DNA of 64,000 nt, taken from the NCBI RefSeq assembly GCF_027158005.1, contig NZ_JAPVLQ010000001.1, forward strand, positions 496,001 through 560,000, read 5' to 3'. The stretch's first letter is position 1. The number at the start of each line of letters is the position of its first letter. The notes beneath the pieces were generated by a model. It was not told the DNA's origin. It saw only the letters and a program-made list of their open reading frames with translations, and searched no databases. Positions 34,809 through 43,308 of this stretch are shown here, piece after piece. The DNA comes from Rhodococcus sp. H36-A4 (GTDB taxonomy: Bacteria; Actinomycetota; Actinomycetes; Mycobacteriales; Mycobacteriaceae). Position numbers and translations under genes: made by a program.

Positions 34809-35279
34809 ATGACTACCTCGGAGTTCAGCGAGGCGATGCTCGCTTTGACGAGAAGGCTGCGCAAGCAGCGGCCGGTGCACTACCTGACACCGAGTCAGAT
34901 GCAGATTCTGGGCGACGTCGAGCGAAGCGGCGGATCGAGCGCCCCCGTCGACCTCGCTGCGATGCAGGGCGTACGGATTCAGTCGCTGACAAGTAATCTC
35001 AACGCCCTCGAAGCCGAGGGTTTGGTGACCCGTACCCCGGACACCGCCGATCGGCGAAGATTGTTGATCGTGATGACCGCAGAAGGAACGACCCTCGTCG
35101 CAGCTGACCGTGCACAGCGCGACAAGTGGCTCGCCGACGCGATGGACGGGGAGCTCACTCAGCTCGAACGTGATGTCCTTCATCTATCGGCTCCCATCCT
35201 TTGGAAACTCGCTCGACGGGCGGATTCCGCCGGGGTGATTGACCTTCCGGCGAGGCTCGTGAACCATGTAGAGCGTTAA
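34809..35279 (+). CDS. MarR family transcriptional regulator
   Basis: A 156-aa winged-helix protein. 'HYLTPSQMQILGDVERSG' and 'DLAAMQGVRIQSLTSNLNALEAEGLV' (in part) form the helix-turn-helix, followed by the wing 'RTPDTADRRRLLIVMT'. The DNA-recognition helix is not obviously that of the two other MarR proteins in this window. No divergent target gene adjoins it, so its regulon cannot be guessed. Transcription probably ends at the strong terminator at 35442–35484. Confidence 0.88.
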   Translation: MTTSEFSEAMLALTRRLRKQRPVHYLTPSQMQILGDVERSGGSSAPVDLAAMQGVRIQSLTSNLNALEAEGLVTRTPDTADRRRLLIVMTAEGTTLVAADRAQRDKWLADAMDGELTQLERDVLHLSAPILWKLARRADSAGVIDLPARLVNHVER

Positions 35280-35326
35280 CCCATGAAGTGGCGCCTGTGC
35301 CGCGAACAACGAGGAGCTCGAGCGAG

Positions 35327-35422
35327 ATGATGTCCTACCTTCTGTATGACCTGTTACTCCCCCAGGTCGGCCACGACGTTGCAACGTATTGGGCAACGCT
35401 GCTGGTCATCAATCCAATCTGA
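35327..35422 (+). CDS. Candidate 31-aa small protein
   Basis: ATG ATG begins an uninterrupted 31-codon frame encoding a hydrophobic peptide (MMSYLLYDLLLPQV...TLLVINPI). It lies between marR and a perfect rho-independent terminator. A GAGGAG sequence sits about 10 nt upstream of the first ATG. It resembles no family I know. The evidence is only position, a plausible ribosome-binding site and the terminator; it could equally be untranslated marR trailer or a small RNA. Confidence 0.25.
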   Translation: MMSYLLYDLLLPQVGHDVATYWATLLVINPI

Positions 35423-35441
35423 CACGCTCGAGAAAAAGCCA

Positions 35442-35484
35442 CTCGGCCCCGCAGGAGATAGTCCAGCGAGGGCCGAGTTTTTTT
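35442..35484 (+). terminator. Rho-independent terminator, probably bidirectional
   Basis: CTCGGCCC (35442–35449) pairs with GGGCCGAG (35470–35477), followed by seven T residues on the plus strand. On the minus strand the same stem is followed by TGGCTTTTT, so it can also end the CNNM/CBS operon coming from the right. Confidence 0.9.
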
Positions 35485-35511
35485 GTGTTCTCACGCCTTC
35501 GGGAGTCGTCT

Positions 35512-36519
35512 TCAGACGGGCGAAGTAGCCGTCGGCAACAGCCGTGAGAGGACATCGGACAGCGTCACCACGCCGAGTGTCTGCCCTCCTTCGACGACGA
35601 GCGCAAGATGATTGCTCGTTTCGCGCATCGAGGCCAGTGCTACGTACACCGGAGTGTCGACCTGCAAGGTGAGTACCGGGCGAGTGATCTCGGAGAGGGT
35701 GACATCACCGTTGAGAGTGTCGCGAACATGGACCACACCGCTGACGATTTCACTGTCTCGCACGAGAATTCGGAGGTGTCCCGACTCGATCGACGCTGCT
35801 CGGACGTCCGCGATCGTCGCCGCCGAGGACACTGACACAGGCAGACCCGGCGACATCAGAAGGTCACGAACCACCAGCTTCTGCAGGTCCAGCGCGCCGG
35901 AAATCTGCGCCGAGTAACTGCTGTCCAGCGCTCCGACGTTGACGGAGTGTTCCACCAGCTGGCGCAGGTCCTCAGCGTTCTGTCCCGAGGCGAGCTGTCC
36001 GGATGGTTCGACGCCGACCTTGCGTAGGCACCAGTTCGCCATACCGTTGAGAGCGAGAAGCATCGGGCGAGTGAGCCACATGAAACCGCGCATCGGAATG
36101 GCCAGCAACGTCGCGGACCGTTCCGGATGGGCGATGGCCCACGACTTCGGAGCCATTTCCCCGACCACGAGATGAAGGAAGGTGACGATGATGAGCGCAA
36201 GCACGAAACCGGCCACGTCCGACACCCAATACGCGATACCCCAGGACTCGAAAGCGGTTGTGAGCCAATGGTGTACGGCAGGTTTGGTGGTGGCGCCGAG
36301 GGCCAACGTGCACAGGGTGATGCCGAGTTGTGAACCTGCCAGCAGCACCGTCAGTTCACTCGAACTACGCAGGGCAGCACGTGCCGACCTGCTGGTGCTC
36401 GCTGCATCCTCGAGCCGGTGGCGTTTTGCCGCGAGCAGCGCGAACTCGACGGCGACGAAGAAGGCACTTGCAGCGATCAGACCGATAGTGACCGCCAGCA
36501 CGATCCAGGGATCACTCAT
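35512..36519 (-). CDS. CNNM/CBS-domain membrane protein (hemolysin-C/CorC family), short form
   Basis: A 335-aa protein: a CNNM (DUF21) transmembrane domain over about residues 1–190 ('AFFVAVEFALLAAKRHRLED', 'LVVGEMAPKSWAIAHPE'), then a CBS pair ('LRILVRDSEIVSGVVHVRD', 'VVEGGQTLGVVTLSDVL'). Relatives are linked to magnesium or cation transport. It stops after the CBS pair and lacks the C-terminal CorC_HlyC domain present in its upstream partner. Its start overlaps the stop of that partner by 4 nt, so the two paralogues are made together and may form a heterodimer. Confidence 0.88.
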   Translation of the reverse strand: MSDPWIVLAVTIGLIAASAFFVAVEFALLAAKRHRLEDAASTSRSARAALRSSSELTVLLAGSQLGITLCTLALGATTKPAVHHWLTTAFESWGIAYWVSDVAGFVLALIIVTFLHLVVGEMAPKSWAIAHPERSATLLAIPMRGFMWLTRPMLLALNGMANWCLRKVGVEPSGQLASGQNAEDLRQLVEHSVNVGALDSSYSAQISGALDLQKLVVRDLLMSPGLPVSVSSAATIADVRAASIESGHLRILVRDSEIVSGVVHVRDTLNGDVTLSEITRPVLTLQVDTPVYVALASMRETSNHLALVVEGGQTLGVVTLSDVLSRLLPTATSPV

Positions 36520-37928
36520 CGGTGGGAATCCTTTTCTCTGTCATCGGAGCGGTCGGTATCGCCGCTTCGCGAATCACGTTGTCTCAGCTGGAGGCTGACC
36601 AGCGACGGTACGTAGTTGTCGATCTTGCGCACCTCGAGCACCACGTATCGCTCGGGTACTTCGTCGTCGTCGTTCACCAGGTCGGCCGAATCGGCGGGCA
36701 ATTCGACTTCCACTATGGTTCCGACGCTGGGCAAAGCTCCATGATGGGAGATGATCAAACCGGCGATCGTCTCGTAGTCACCACCGGGCAGATCGTGATC
36801 GATGGAGCGTTCGACCTCGTCGATATGAACCTCACCGCTCATCGTCCAAGTACCGTCCTCGGCTGCAATCGGAGTGGGATCGACCTCATCGCTGTCGTGT
36901 TCGTCGGTGATCTCACCGACGAGCTCCTCGGCCAAGTCCTCGATGGTGAGGACACCGGTCAAACCGCCGTATTCATCGATCACACAGGCGAGCTGATTGT
37001 TCGAAGACTGTAATTCGAGAACAGCGTCGGGAAGTGATTGTGTCTCCGGCAGAATCAAGGCCGGGCGAACGAACTCGCGGACTTCGGCGTCGGGCCGATC
37101 GACGGCGATCAGAATGTCCTGCAGATGCACCACACCCACGATGCCGTCGTCCTCGTCCAGCACTGGATAGCGAGAATGCTCGTGACCCATCGATGCCGTG
37201 ACAGATGCCAGCGAATCGTGGGCACGCACGGTCGCTGCACGAGATCGCGGAATCATCGCATGCTCGACGGTTCGCGTCGGGAAGTCGAGGATGCGATCGA
37301 GGAGATCGGACAATTCGTCGGGCAGATCGCCGGAACCTCGCGACTCGGCAACGATATGTTCGAGGTCACGGAGCGTCGCGGAGTGTTCGACGTCGTGCAC
37401 CGGCTCGATCTTCAGCACTTTCAGCAGCAGATTCGATGCCTGGTCGAAGATGGTGATCAACCATCCGAACAGCTTGAGATACATCGTTGTCGACAAGGAC
37501 AGCCAGCGTGCGACCGGCTCGGGCCGGGCGATCGCGAAGTTCTTGGGAAACAGCTCGCCGAACAACATTTGGACGAACGTCGAGAACAGCAGCGCTACTA
37601 CGGCACCGATACCTATTCCGACCGCGGTCGGAATACCGACCCCGCCGAGCATTGTGCCCAGGGATTGTCCGATGAGCGGCTCCGCGACGTAACCGACGAG
37701 AAGCCCGGTCACCGTGATCCCGAGTTGCGCGCCGGACAGCATGAACGAGGTGCGCTTGGTGACCTCGAGAGTGCGCCGCGCGCCCGGGTCGCCGGCCTCG
37801 GCGCGAGCTTTGAGTCGAGATCGGTCCACAGTCATGTAAGCGAATTCCTGCGCCACGAAATAGCCGGTGACGACCGTGATCAGGAAGACGACGAGGACGC
37901 CGAGCAGGAGGGTGAGCACTTCGCTCAT
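36516..37928 (-). CDS. CNNM/CBS/CorC_HlyC-domain membrane protein (hemolysin family), full-length form
   Basis: A 470-aa protein with the CNNM domain ('TGYFVAQEFAYMTVDRSRL', 'FGELFPKNFAIARPEPVARW'). A CBS pair follows ('MIPRSRAATVRAHDSLASV', 'YPVLDEDDGIVGVVHLQDIL', 'GGLTGVLTIEDLAEELVGEI'), then a C-terminal CorC_HlyC domain ('MSGEVHIDEVERSID', 'DYETIAGLIISHHGALP'). Bacterial members are implicated in magnesium export. I chose the ATG at 37928, seven codons inside the open frame, which gives the usual hydrophobic N-terminus. It is the first gene of a two-gene operon. Confidence 0.9.
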   Translation of the reverse strand: MSEVLTLLLGVLVVFLITVVTGYFVAQEFAYMTVDRSRLKARAEAGDPGARRTLEVTKRTSFMLSGAQLGITVTGLLVGYVAEPLIGQSLGTMLGGVGIPTAVGIGIGAVVALLFSTFVQMLFGELFPKNFAIARPEPVARWLSLSTTMYLKLFGWLITIFDQASNLLLKVLKIEPVHDVEHSATLRDLEHIVAESRGSGDLPDELSDLLDRILDFPTRTVEHAMIPRSRAATVRAHDSLASVTASMGHEHSRYPVLDEDDGIVGVVHLQDILIAVDRPDAEVREFVRPALILPETQSLPDAVLELQSSNNQLACVIDEYGGLTGVLTIEDLAEELVGEITDEHDSDEVDPTPIAAEDGTWTMSGEVHIDEVERSIDHDLPGGDYETIAGLIISHHGALPSVGTIVEVELPADSADLVNDDDEVPERYVVLEVRKIDNYVPSLVSLQLRQRDSRSGDTDRSDDREKDSHR

Positions 37929-38076
37929 TCGCCGGACACCGCCTCGCACATTGTCGACATCGTGCGTGGAGCCGCGTCCGGCCCGGGTCTATCGCTGTCC
38001 ATGAATCCTCTGCTTGTGGGCGGGGTGGTGATTTGTCCGATTGTACCTCGCCCATTCGAATGCCAGATCGGTCGCA

Positions 38077-38274
38077 GGCGGCGCTGCAGACGGCTTCGAC
38101 ATCATGCCGCCCGTCCTGCCGTCGGGCTTGGATCTCTTCGTCGACCACGTCGTGCCGATCCTGCAGGCTCGGGGTTTGTTCCGTACCGAATACACCGCGG
38201 ACACGCTGCGGGGGCATTACGGACTCGCCAGGCCGGAAAACTCCAACGCTGTTGCGGGGCTGAAACTGGGCTGA
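38077..38274 (+). pseudogene. Remnant of an NtaA/DszA-type flavin-dependent monooxygenase
   Basis: This frame encodes only the last ~65 residues of a nitrilotriacetate/alkanesulfonate-type LLM-class monooxygenase. 'GAADGFDIMPPVLPSGLDLF' and 'LQARGLFRTEYTADTLRGHY' followed by 'LARPEN' are the characteristic C-terminal end. The approximately 370 upstream residues are absent. The 5' side changes abruptly to unrelated sequence within the 353-bp gap between the CNNM operon and the SRPBCC gene. I see nothing else supportable in that gap. Confidence 0.75.
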
Positions 38275-38281
38275 GAGGAAT

Positions 38282-38815
38282 ATGCTCGATCGCTTCGGGC
38301 ACATATGTGCGCGAGAGGTAACGCCACAAGACTGGAAGCGAGCTCCCTTGACCGAACAACTGACGGTCCGACGCGTGATCGACGCCCCCGCAGCATCGAT
38401 CTTCGCGGCCCTGGCAAATCCGGAACTACAGGCCGAGCTGGACGGATCGGACATGCTGCAGGGCGCAATCGACCCGATGCCGCTGACAACTGTGGGCGAA
38501 ATGTTCGCAATGGAGATGTATCAGCCTGCGATCGGTGAGTACGTCATGGAGAACACCGTGTTCGTTTTCGAGCAGGATCGCCGGATCGGGTGGATCCCCA
38601 ACAGGAAGGGCATGGAGCCGCGTGGAACCCGCTGGTCGTGGGAGCTCGACGCTGTTACCGACGACCGGACCGCGCTCACCCAGGTCTACGACTGGTCACG
38701 CGTCACCGATATGGAGTTCCGCAGGGCTGCGAGGTTTCCGCGAGTGAAGGAAGAGCAGATCGTCGACACGATGCGCAAGCTCGCCCGGCATCTCGGAGTG
38801 CCGATCGAGGACTGA
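38282..38815 (+). CDS. SRPBCC (START-like) family protein
   Basis: A protein of up to 177 aa with the helix-grip ligand-binding fold: 'LTVRRVIDAPAASIFAALAN' at the start and 'ELDAVTDDRTALTQVYDWS' in the later strands. Such proteins bind hydrophobic ligands or act as cyclase-like enzymes; no function can be assigned. The ATG at 38282 has an AGAGG site only 4 nt away. A TTG at 38348 would begin right at the fold and is a good alternative. It lies between the monooxygenase remnant and the alkane hydroxylase operon. Confidence 0.8.
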   Translation: MLDRFGHICAREVTPQDWKRAPLTEQLTVRRVIDAPAASIFAALANPELQAELDGSDMLQGAIDPMPLTTVGEMFAMEMYQPAIGEYVMENTVFVFEQDRRIGWIPNRKGMEPRGTRWSWELDAVTDDRTALTQVYDWSRVTDMEFRRAARFPRVKEEQIVDTMRKLARHLGVPIED

Positions 38816-38835
38816 GACGAGAACTTCGCTGCGTC

Positions 38836-38855
38836 GACAAATCTCCTCATTTGTC
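38836..38855. promoter_or_regulatory. Palindromic operator candidate of the alk operon
   Basis: GACAAAT-CTCCTC-ATTTGTC has perfect 7-bp arms. It lies 84 bp before alkB and just upstream of a possible -35 (TTTACA at 38863–38868). The TetR encoded at the end of the operon is the obvious candidate to bind it. Confidence 0.6.
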
Positions 38856-38939
38856 CACCAGGTTTACATATATAAGGTATTGTCATCTACTACGTGACAT
38901 GCACCACTTGTAATCCGCGTCAGATGAGGAGTTTGCGTC

Positions 38940-40172
38940 GTGGCAACCCAGATGAGTCCCCAGTCGAGCGCCCCTGTTGAGGAGTGGAACGACAAGAAGC
39001 GTTACCTATGGCTGATGGGGCTCGTCCCGCCCACCGCCGTCTTCTTCGCGACCGCAATGATCTGGGTCTTCAATCAACTCGGCTGGTCTGCGGTCTCCCC
39101 CGTGCTGTGGTGGATCGGGCCGATCCTCGTCTACGGGCTGTTGCCCGCACTCGATCTGTTCTTCGGTCCGGACGGTCAGAATCCGCCCGACGAGGTCATG
39201 GAGCGTCTGGAGAACGACAAGTACTACCGCTACTGCACGTACATCTACATCCCCTTCCAGCTCGCGAGCCTCGTCTTCGCCTGCTACCTGTGGACAGCAG
39301 AGAACCTCAGCTGGCTCGGGATCGACGGCGGCCTCGGGCTAGCCTCGAAGATCGGACTCGCCATCAGCATCGGCGTCGTAGGCGGCGTGGGAATCAACAC
39401 GGCGCACGAAATGGGACACAAGAAGCCGAGCCTCGAACGCTGGCTGTCGAAAGTCACACTGGCGCAGACGTTCTACGGACACTTCTTCATCGAGCACAAC
39501 CGCGGCCATCATGTTCGCGTTGCAACACCGGAAGACCCCGCGAGCTCGAAGTTCGGAGAGAGCTTCTGGCGCTTCCTCCCCCGCAGTGTGTGGGGAAGCC
39601 TGCGCTCGTCGTGGGAGCTGGAGAAGTCCCGTATGGATCGACTCGGCAAGTCCACGTGGAACATCCACAACGATGTCCTCAACGCCTGGCTGATGTCGAT
39701 CGTGTTGTTCGGTGGTCTCATCGCCGTATTCGGCATCGGAATCGCACCGTACCTGATTCTGCAGGCCGTCTACGGATTCGCGCTCCTCGAAACCGTCAAC
39801 TACCTGGAGCATTACGGGCTGCTTCGCGGTAAGACGGCCTCCGGCAGATACGAGCGCTGCGCGCCGGAGCACAGCTGGAACTCCGATCACATCGTCACCA
39901 ACATCTTTCTCTATCACCTTCAGCGGCACAGCGATCACCACGCCAACCCGACGCGCAGGTACCAGACCCTGCGCAGCATGGAAGGTGCACCGAACCTCCC
40001 GAGCGGCTACGCAAGCATGATTGCCCTCGCCTACTTCCCACCGATCTGGCGAAAGGTGATGGACCACAGGGTGTTGGAGCACTACCTCGGTGACATCACA
40101 AACGTCAACATCGAGCCCAGCAAGCGCGCGAAGATCCTTGCTCGCTACGGTGCGACTCCCGAGGCACAGTGA
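38940..40172 (+). CDS. alkB: Alkane 1-monooxygenase (AlkB)
   Basis: A 410-aa integral membrane di-iron enzyme that hydroxylates n-alkanes at the terminal carbon using electrons from rubredoxin. The histidine boxes are HEMGH (156–160), EHNRGHH (185–191) and QRHSDHH (to 334), and the AlkB signature 'NYLEHYGLLRG' is present. Around six hydrophobic helices occur as expected. The start is GTG, with GATGAGGAG about 10 nt upstream. The stop overlaps the first rubredoxin start. The four-gene order alkB–rubA–rubB–tetR matches alk operons known in Rhodococcus and Mycobacterium. Confidence 0.96.
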   Translation: MATQMSPQSSAPVEEWNDKKRYLWLMGLVPPTAVFFATAMIWVFNQLGWSAVSPVLWWIGPILVYGLLPALDLFFGPDGQNPPDEVMERLENDKYYRYCTYIYIPFQLASLVFACYLWTAENLSWLGIDGGLGLASKIGLAISIGVVGGVGINTAHEMGHKKPSLERWLSKVTLAQTFYGHFFIEHNRGHHVRVATPEDPASSKFGESFWRFLPRSVWGSLRSSWELEKSRMDRLGKSTWNIHNDVLNAWLMSIVLFGGLIAVFGIGIAPYLILQAVYGFALLETVNYLEHYGLLRGKTASGRYERCAPEHSWNSDHIVTNIFLYHLQRHSDHHANPTRRYQTLRSMEGAPNLPSGYASMIALAYFPPIWRKVMDHRVLEHYLGDITNVNIEPSKRAKILARYGATPEAQ

Positions 40173-40339
40173 TGGCCGGCTACCGATGCCCCGTGTGCAA
40201 CTTCGTCTACGACGAGACCGTCGGCGCACCGCGTGAAGGATTTCCAGCCGGCACCCCGTGGGCCGACATCGCCGACGACTGGCCGTGCCCGGACTGCGGC
40301 GTCCGAGAAAAGATCGACTTCGAACAGAAAGCAGACTGA
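40172..40339 (+). CDS. rubA: Rubredoxin, first (AlkG1-type)
   Basis: A 55-aa iron protein with two C-x2-C knuckles: '[12 protein letters not shown]' and '[14 protein letters not shown]'. It starts with an ATG that overlaps the alkB stop by one base. Of the two rubredoxins in such operons, those of the first kind (AlkG1) often cannot replace the electron donor to AlkB in complementation tests, and their role is unclear. The acidic insertion typical of AlkG2 is absent here ('[16 protein letters not shown]'). Confidence 0.93.
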   Translation: MAGYRCPVCNFVYDETVGAPREGFPAGTPWADIADDWPCPDCGVREKIDFEQKAD

Positions 40340-40340
40340 C

Positions 40341-40526
40341 ATGTCCACCGATTTCAAGCTCTACCAATGCATCCAATGCGGATTCGAGTACGACGAGGAA
40401 ATCGGTTGGCCCGATGACGGCATCGAGCCAGGGACCAAATGGGAGAACATCCCGGAGGACTGGAGCTGCCCCGATTGTGGTGCCGCCAAGGCCGACTTCT
40501 TCATGGTCGAGATCAGCAGGCCGTGA
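40341..40526 (+). CDS. rubB: Rubredoxin, second (AlkG2-type)
   Basis: A 61-aa rubredoxin with '[20 protein letters not shown]' and '[18 protein letters not shown]', two C-x2-C iron ligands. The composition is that of AlkG2 proteins, which pass electrons from rubredoxin reductase to AlkB. It begins one base after the first rubredoxin stop. Its own stop overlaps the GTG of the regulator gene. A rubredoxin reductase gene is not present in this window. Confidence 0.95.
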   Translation: MSTDFKLYQCIQCGFEYDEEIGWPDDGIEPGTKWENIPEDWSCPDCGAAKADFFMVEISRP

Positions 40527-41164
40527 CGGCGGGCGGTAATGTCGACGAAGTGACTGTGCGACCGGAGACGACCAGCCCTTACAAAAGCGCTGTGACCAGC
40601 CTGATGCGCACCACCATTCTCGACGCGCTCCACTCTCTGCTCCTCGAACACACCTGGTCGAACGTCAACATGACGGACGTCGCCAAGACGGCGGGGGTCA
40701 GTCGCCAAACCCTCTACAAGGAGTTCGGCACCAGAAAGGGTTTGGCGCAGGGCTACGCGTTGCGGCTCACCGACACCTTCGTCTCGGCCGTCGACAGCGC
40801 AATCTACGCCAACGAGAACGACAGCCTTCGCGCGTTGTATCTGGCCTTCACCCAGTTCTTCGGGCGGAGCGCCTCCGACCCACTCGTGTTGTCGATACTG
40901 ACCGACGACCCACCTCCGGATCTACTTCGTCTCGTCACCACCGAAAGTGGAATTCTGCTCGAACATGCGGCATCTCGACTTGCCGAGACCTTCGAGCACA
41001 GCTGGATTCGGGCCTCACCGCACAACGCCGACGTCCTCGGCCGCGCCGTCGTGCGGCTGGCATTGAGCTATATATCGATGCCCCCGTCGAATTCCGCCGA
41101 CGTCGCCGCCGACATGGCATCACTGCTCGCGCCCTTCGTCGACACCGTGAAGGATTCGGCCTGA
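40523..41164 (+). CDS. TetR family regulator of the alk operon (AlkU-like)
   Basis: A 213-aa TetR protein: '[30 protein letters not shown]' (in part) is the DNA-binding helix-turn-helix. The GTG start is embedded in the rubB stop (GTGA), so it is translationally coupled. It corresponds to alkU of Rhodococcus and Rv3249c of M. tuberculosis, also found at the end of the alkB–rubredoxin operon. It probably represses the operon through the palindrome upstream of alkB, giving autoregulation. Its last 45 nt overlap the convergent E1 gene. Confidence 0.92.
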   Translation: MTAGGNVDEVTVRPETTSPYKSAVTSLMRTTILDALHSLLLEHTWSNVNMTDVAKTAGVSRQTLYKEFGTRKGLAQGYALRLTDTFVSAVDSAIYANENDSLRALYLAFTQFFGRSASDPLVLSILTDDPPPDLLRLVTTESGILLEHAASRLAETFEHSWIRASPHNADVLGRAVVRLALSYISMPPSNSADVAADMASLLAPFVDTVKDSA

Positions 41165-43300
41165 CGCATCGATGATGTCGTCCTCGGACAGCAGAACCTC
41201 GAGCGCCGCGTCGCCCAGCGGGATGAAGCTGTCCGCGCTCGCCACCCTGCGGACGATGCCGTCGAAGCCTGCGTCGGCCAGCGCCGCGATCACTCCTTCA
41301 CCGACTCCGCCCGTTCTACGAGTCTCGTCGACCACCAGGACTCGACCGGTCGCACGAGCATGGTGTTCGATGTCGGCGATGGGCAGCGGAGCGATCCAGC
41401 GTATGTCCACCACGCGTACACCGATGTCGACTTTTTCGAGCGCGCGAGCAGAGCGCAGGCTCATCCGGACACCGTTACCGAATGTGACGATCGTCAGATC
41501 GTTTCCCTCGCCGTACACCCGCGCGCGGCCGACCTCCACGGTCTCGGTCGGATAGCTGTTCATCCACTCCCCGTCACCGTCCTCGTACAGGTCTTTGTTG
41601 TGGTACAACGCAATCGGCTCTAGGAAGATGCACACCGCACCGTGGCGAACCGCTACGTCCGCGCAGGTCGACAACATCGAGGCAGCGTCGTCAGGGCGCG
41701 ACGGCGAGGCAATGACGATCCCGGGGATATCCCTCAGCGCTGCAACAGCATTGTCGTTGTGAAAGTGTCCACCGAAGCCCTTCTGATAGCCGTACGCGGC
41801 GATACGGACCACCATCGGGTTTCGGTACTGCCGATTCGAAAAGAACTGTAGTGTCGCCGCTTCCCCCCGAATCTGATCGGCCGCGTTGTGCAGGTAGGCC
41901 AGATACTGAATCTCCGCAATCGGCAGCAATCCCGAAATACCCGCTCCCGCAGCGAGTCCTAGTATCGCCTGCTCGTCGAGAACGGTGTCGAACACACGCG
42001 TAGGCCCCACACTGTCCAGCAACCCACGCGTGACGCCGTAGACACCGCCCTTCCTGGCGACATCCTCCCCGAACAGGACTGCCTGTCGATAGCGTTCGAG
42101 AACCTCGAGCAACGCCCGGTTCACCGCCTGCGCTAACGTCAACGGAGCCCCTGGCCCCGCCACAATCGCTGCCGCAGACGATGTGGGGCCTGCCTGCGGC
42201 TTCGAGGCGACGTCGCGCATCATCTCCGAAAGCGGCTTCATCACCTCGGCCGCAGAACGGAGGTGCGGTAGTTCCGCGATCTCGCGTGCAGCCCCGATCA
42301 CCAGAGCACGCTTGGCTTCGTAGCGTTCCAGTACATCCTCGGCGGAGAGGGCTCCGTTCTCGATCAGCCACCGTGCCGTGCAGAGAACAGGATCTCGCGC
42401 ATGATCAGCGGAAATTTCCGAAGCTCCACGGTACGCAGATTCGACGTCGGATCCGGCGTGGCCCATCAATCGGACTGTGCGCAAATGCAGAAAAGCCGGC
42501 TTGCGGTGCGTACGCACCCAGGTCGATGCCGCCGTCGCCGTCTCGAGAACTTCGTGCAGGTCACTGCCGTCGGCGTAGAAGTATTCGAGCCCATGTCGTT
42601 CAGCGAAGTTGGACGCGATCCAACCCGCCGGTGTCCGCACGCTGATTCCGATGCCGTTGTCCTCACAGACGAACAGCAGCGGCAACGGCACGCCCTGATA
42701 AGCCGAGTGAACAGCGGTGTTGATGGCCCCCAGGGCCGTCGAATGGTTGGCCGACGCGTCGCCGAAACTGCAGATCACGACGGCATCCGCAGGCCACGGT
42801 GAGGGCACACCGAGCTTTTTCGCTCGTGGAATCGAGAATGCGACGCCGACTGCGCGGGGAAGATGCGAGGCAATGGTCGAAGTCTGTGGAATGACGGCAA
42901 GGTCGGCCCGGCCGAACACTTTGTGACGTCCACCGGACATCGGCTCGCTCACCGCCGCGACGAGGCCTTCGAGGACGTCGCGTATCGGATCACTGCCGCC
43001 TCCCTGGCGTGCACGTTCGAGATAGAAGGCTCCCGAACGGTAGTGCAACAACGCCGGGTCCGTCGGTCGTAGTGCACCGGCAACCGCTGCGTTGCTTTCG
43101 TGTCCGGCGCTACCGATCGTGTAGAAACCTCGGCCGATCGAGCGGAGCCAGCGCGCCGCGAGATCGAGATGCCTGCTGCCGAGCTGGGCATCGAACAGCT
43201 CGAGGATGCGGTCGGTCGAGGCTGACCGGCTCACCGAGCTGCTGCCTGAGCACAGGGAACCGACTCGATCCAGAAAGTATTCGTCGATCGGTTCGGCCAT
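41120..43300 (-). CDS. Fused alpha/beta E1 component of a 2-oxoacid dehydrogenase (thiamine-diphosphate dependent)
   Basis: A 726-aa single-chain E1. The alpha part (about residues 1–370) carries the ThDP motif 'FGDASANHSTALGAINTAVH' to 'FVCEDNG'. The beta part (about 390–726) carries 'AVLFGEDVARKGGVYGVTRG', 'EIQYLAYLHNAADQIRGEAA' and 'RVLVVDETRRTGGVGE'. It resembles fused branched-chain-type E1 proteins. No E2 or E3 gene is present. It lies 8 nt after the dioxygenase stop and is the last gene of the mycosporine operon, so it may serve that pathway or supply precursors. This link is inference from position only. Confidence 0.88.
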   Translation of the reverse strand: MAEPIDEYFLDRVGSLCSGSSSVSRSASTDRILELFDAQLGSRHLDLAARWLRSIGRGFYTIGSAGHESNAAVAGALRPTDPALLHYRSGAFYLERARQGGGSDPIRDVLEGLVAAVSEPMSGGRHKVFGRADLAVIPQTSTIASHLPRAVGVAFSIPRAKKLGVPSPWPADAVVICSFGDASANHSTALGAINTAVHSAYQGVPLPLLFVCEDNGIGISVRTPAGWIASNFAERHGLEYFYADGSDLHEVLETATAASTWVRTHRKPAFLHLRTVRLMGHAGSDVESAYRGASEISADHARDPVLCTARWLIENGALSAEDVLERYEAKRALVIGAAREIAELPHLRSAAEVMKPLSEMMRDVASKPQAGPTSSAAAIVAGPGAPLTLAQAVNRALLEVLERYRQAVLFGEDVARKGGVYGVTRGLLDSVGPTRVFDTVLDEQAILGLAAGAGISGLLPIAEIQYLAYLHNAADQIRGEAATLQFFSNRQYRNPMVVRIAAYGYQKGFGGHFHNDNAVAALRDIPGIVIASPSRPDDAASMLSTCADVAVRHGAVCIFLEPIALYHNKDLYEDGDGEWMNSYPTETVEVGRARVYGEGNDLTIVTFGNGVRMSLRSARALEKVDIGVRVVDIRWIAPLPIADIEHHARATGRVLVVDETRRTGGVGEGVIAALADAGFDGIVRRVASADSFIPLGDAALEVLLSEDDIIDASGRILHGVDEGREQ

Positions 43301-43308
43301 GGCTGATT

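Noticed and set aside
35346-35441. 6C-type RNA or other known small RNA before the terminator
   Set aside because: Only one run of five C residues is present. The 6C motif needs two hairpins with longer C loops.
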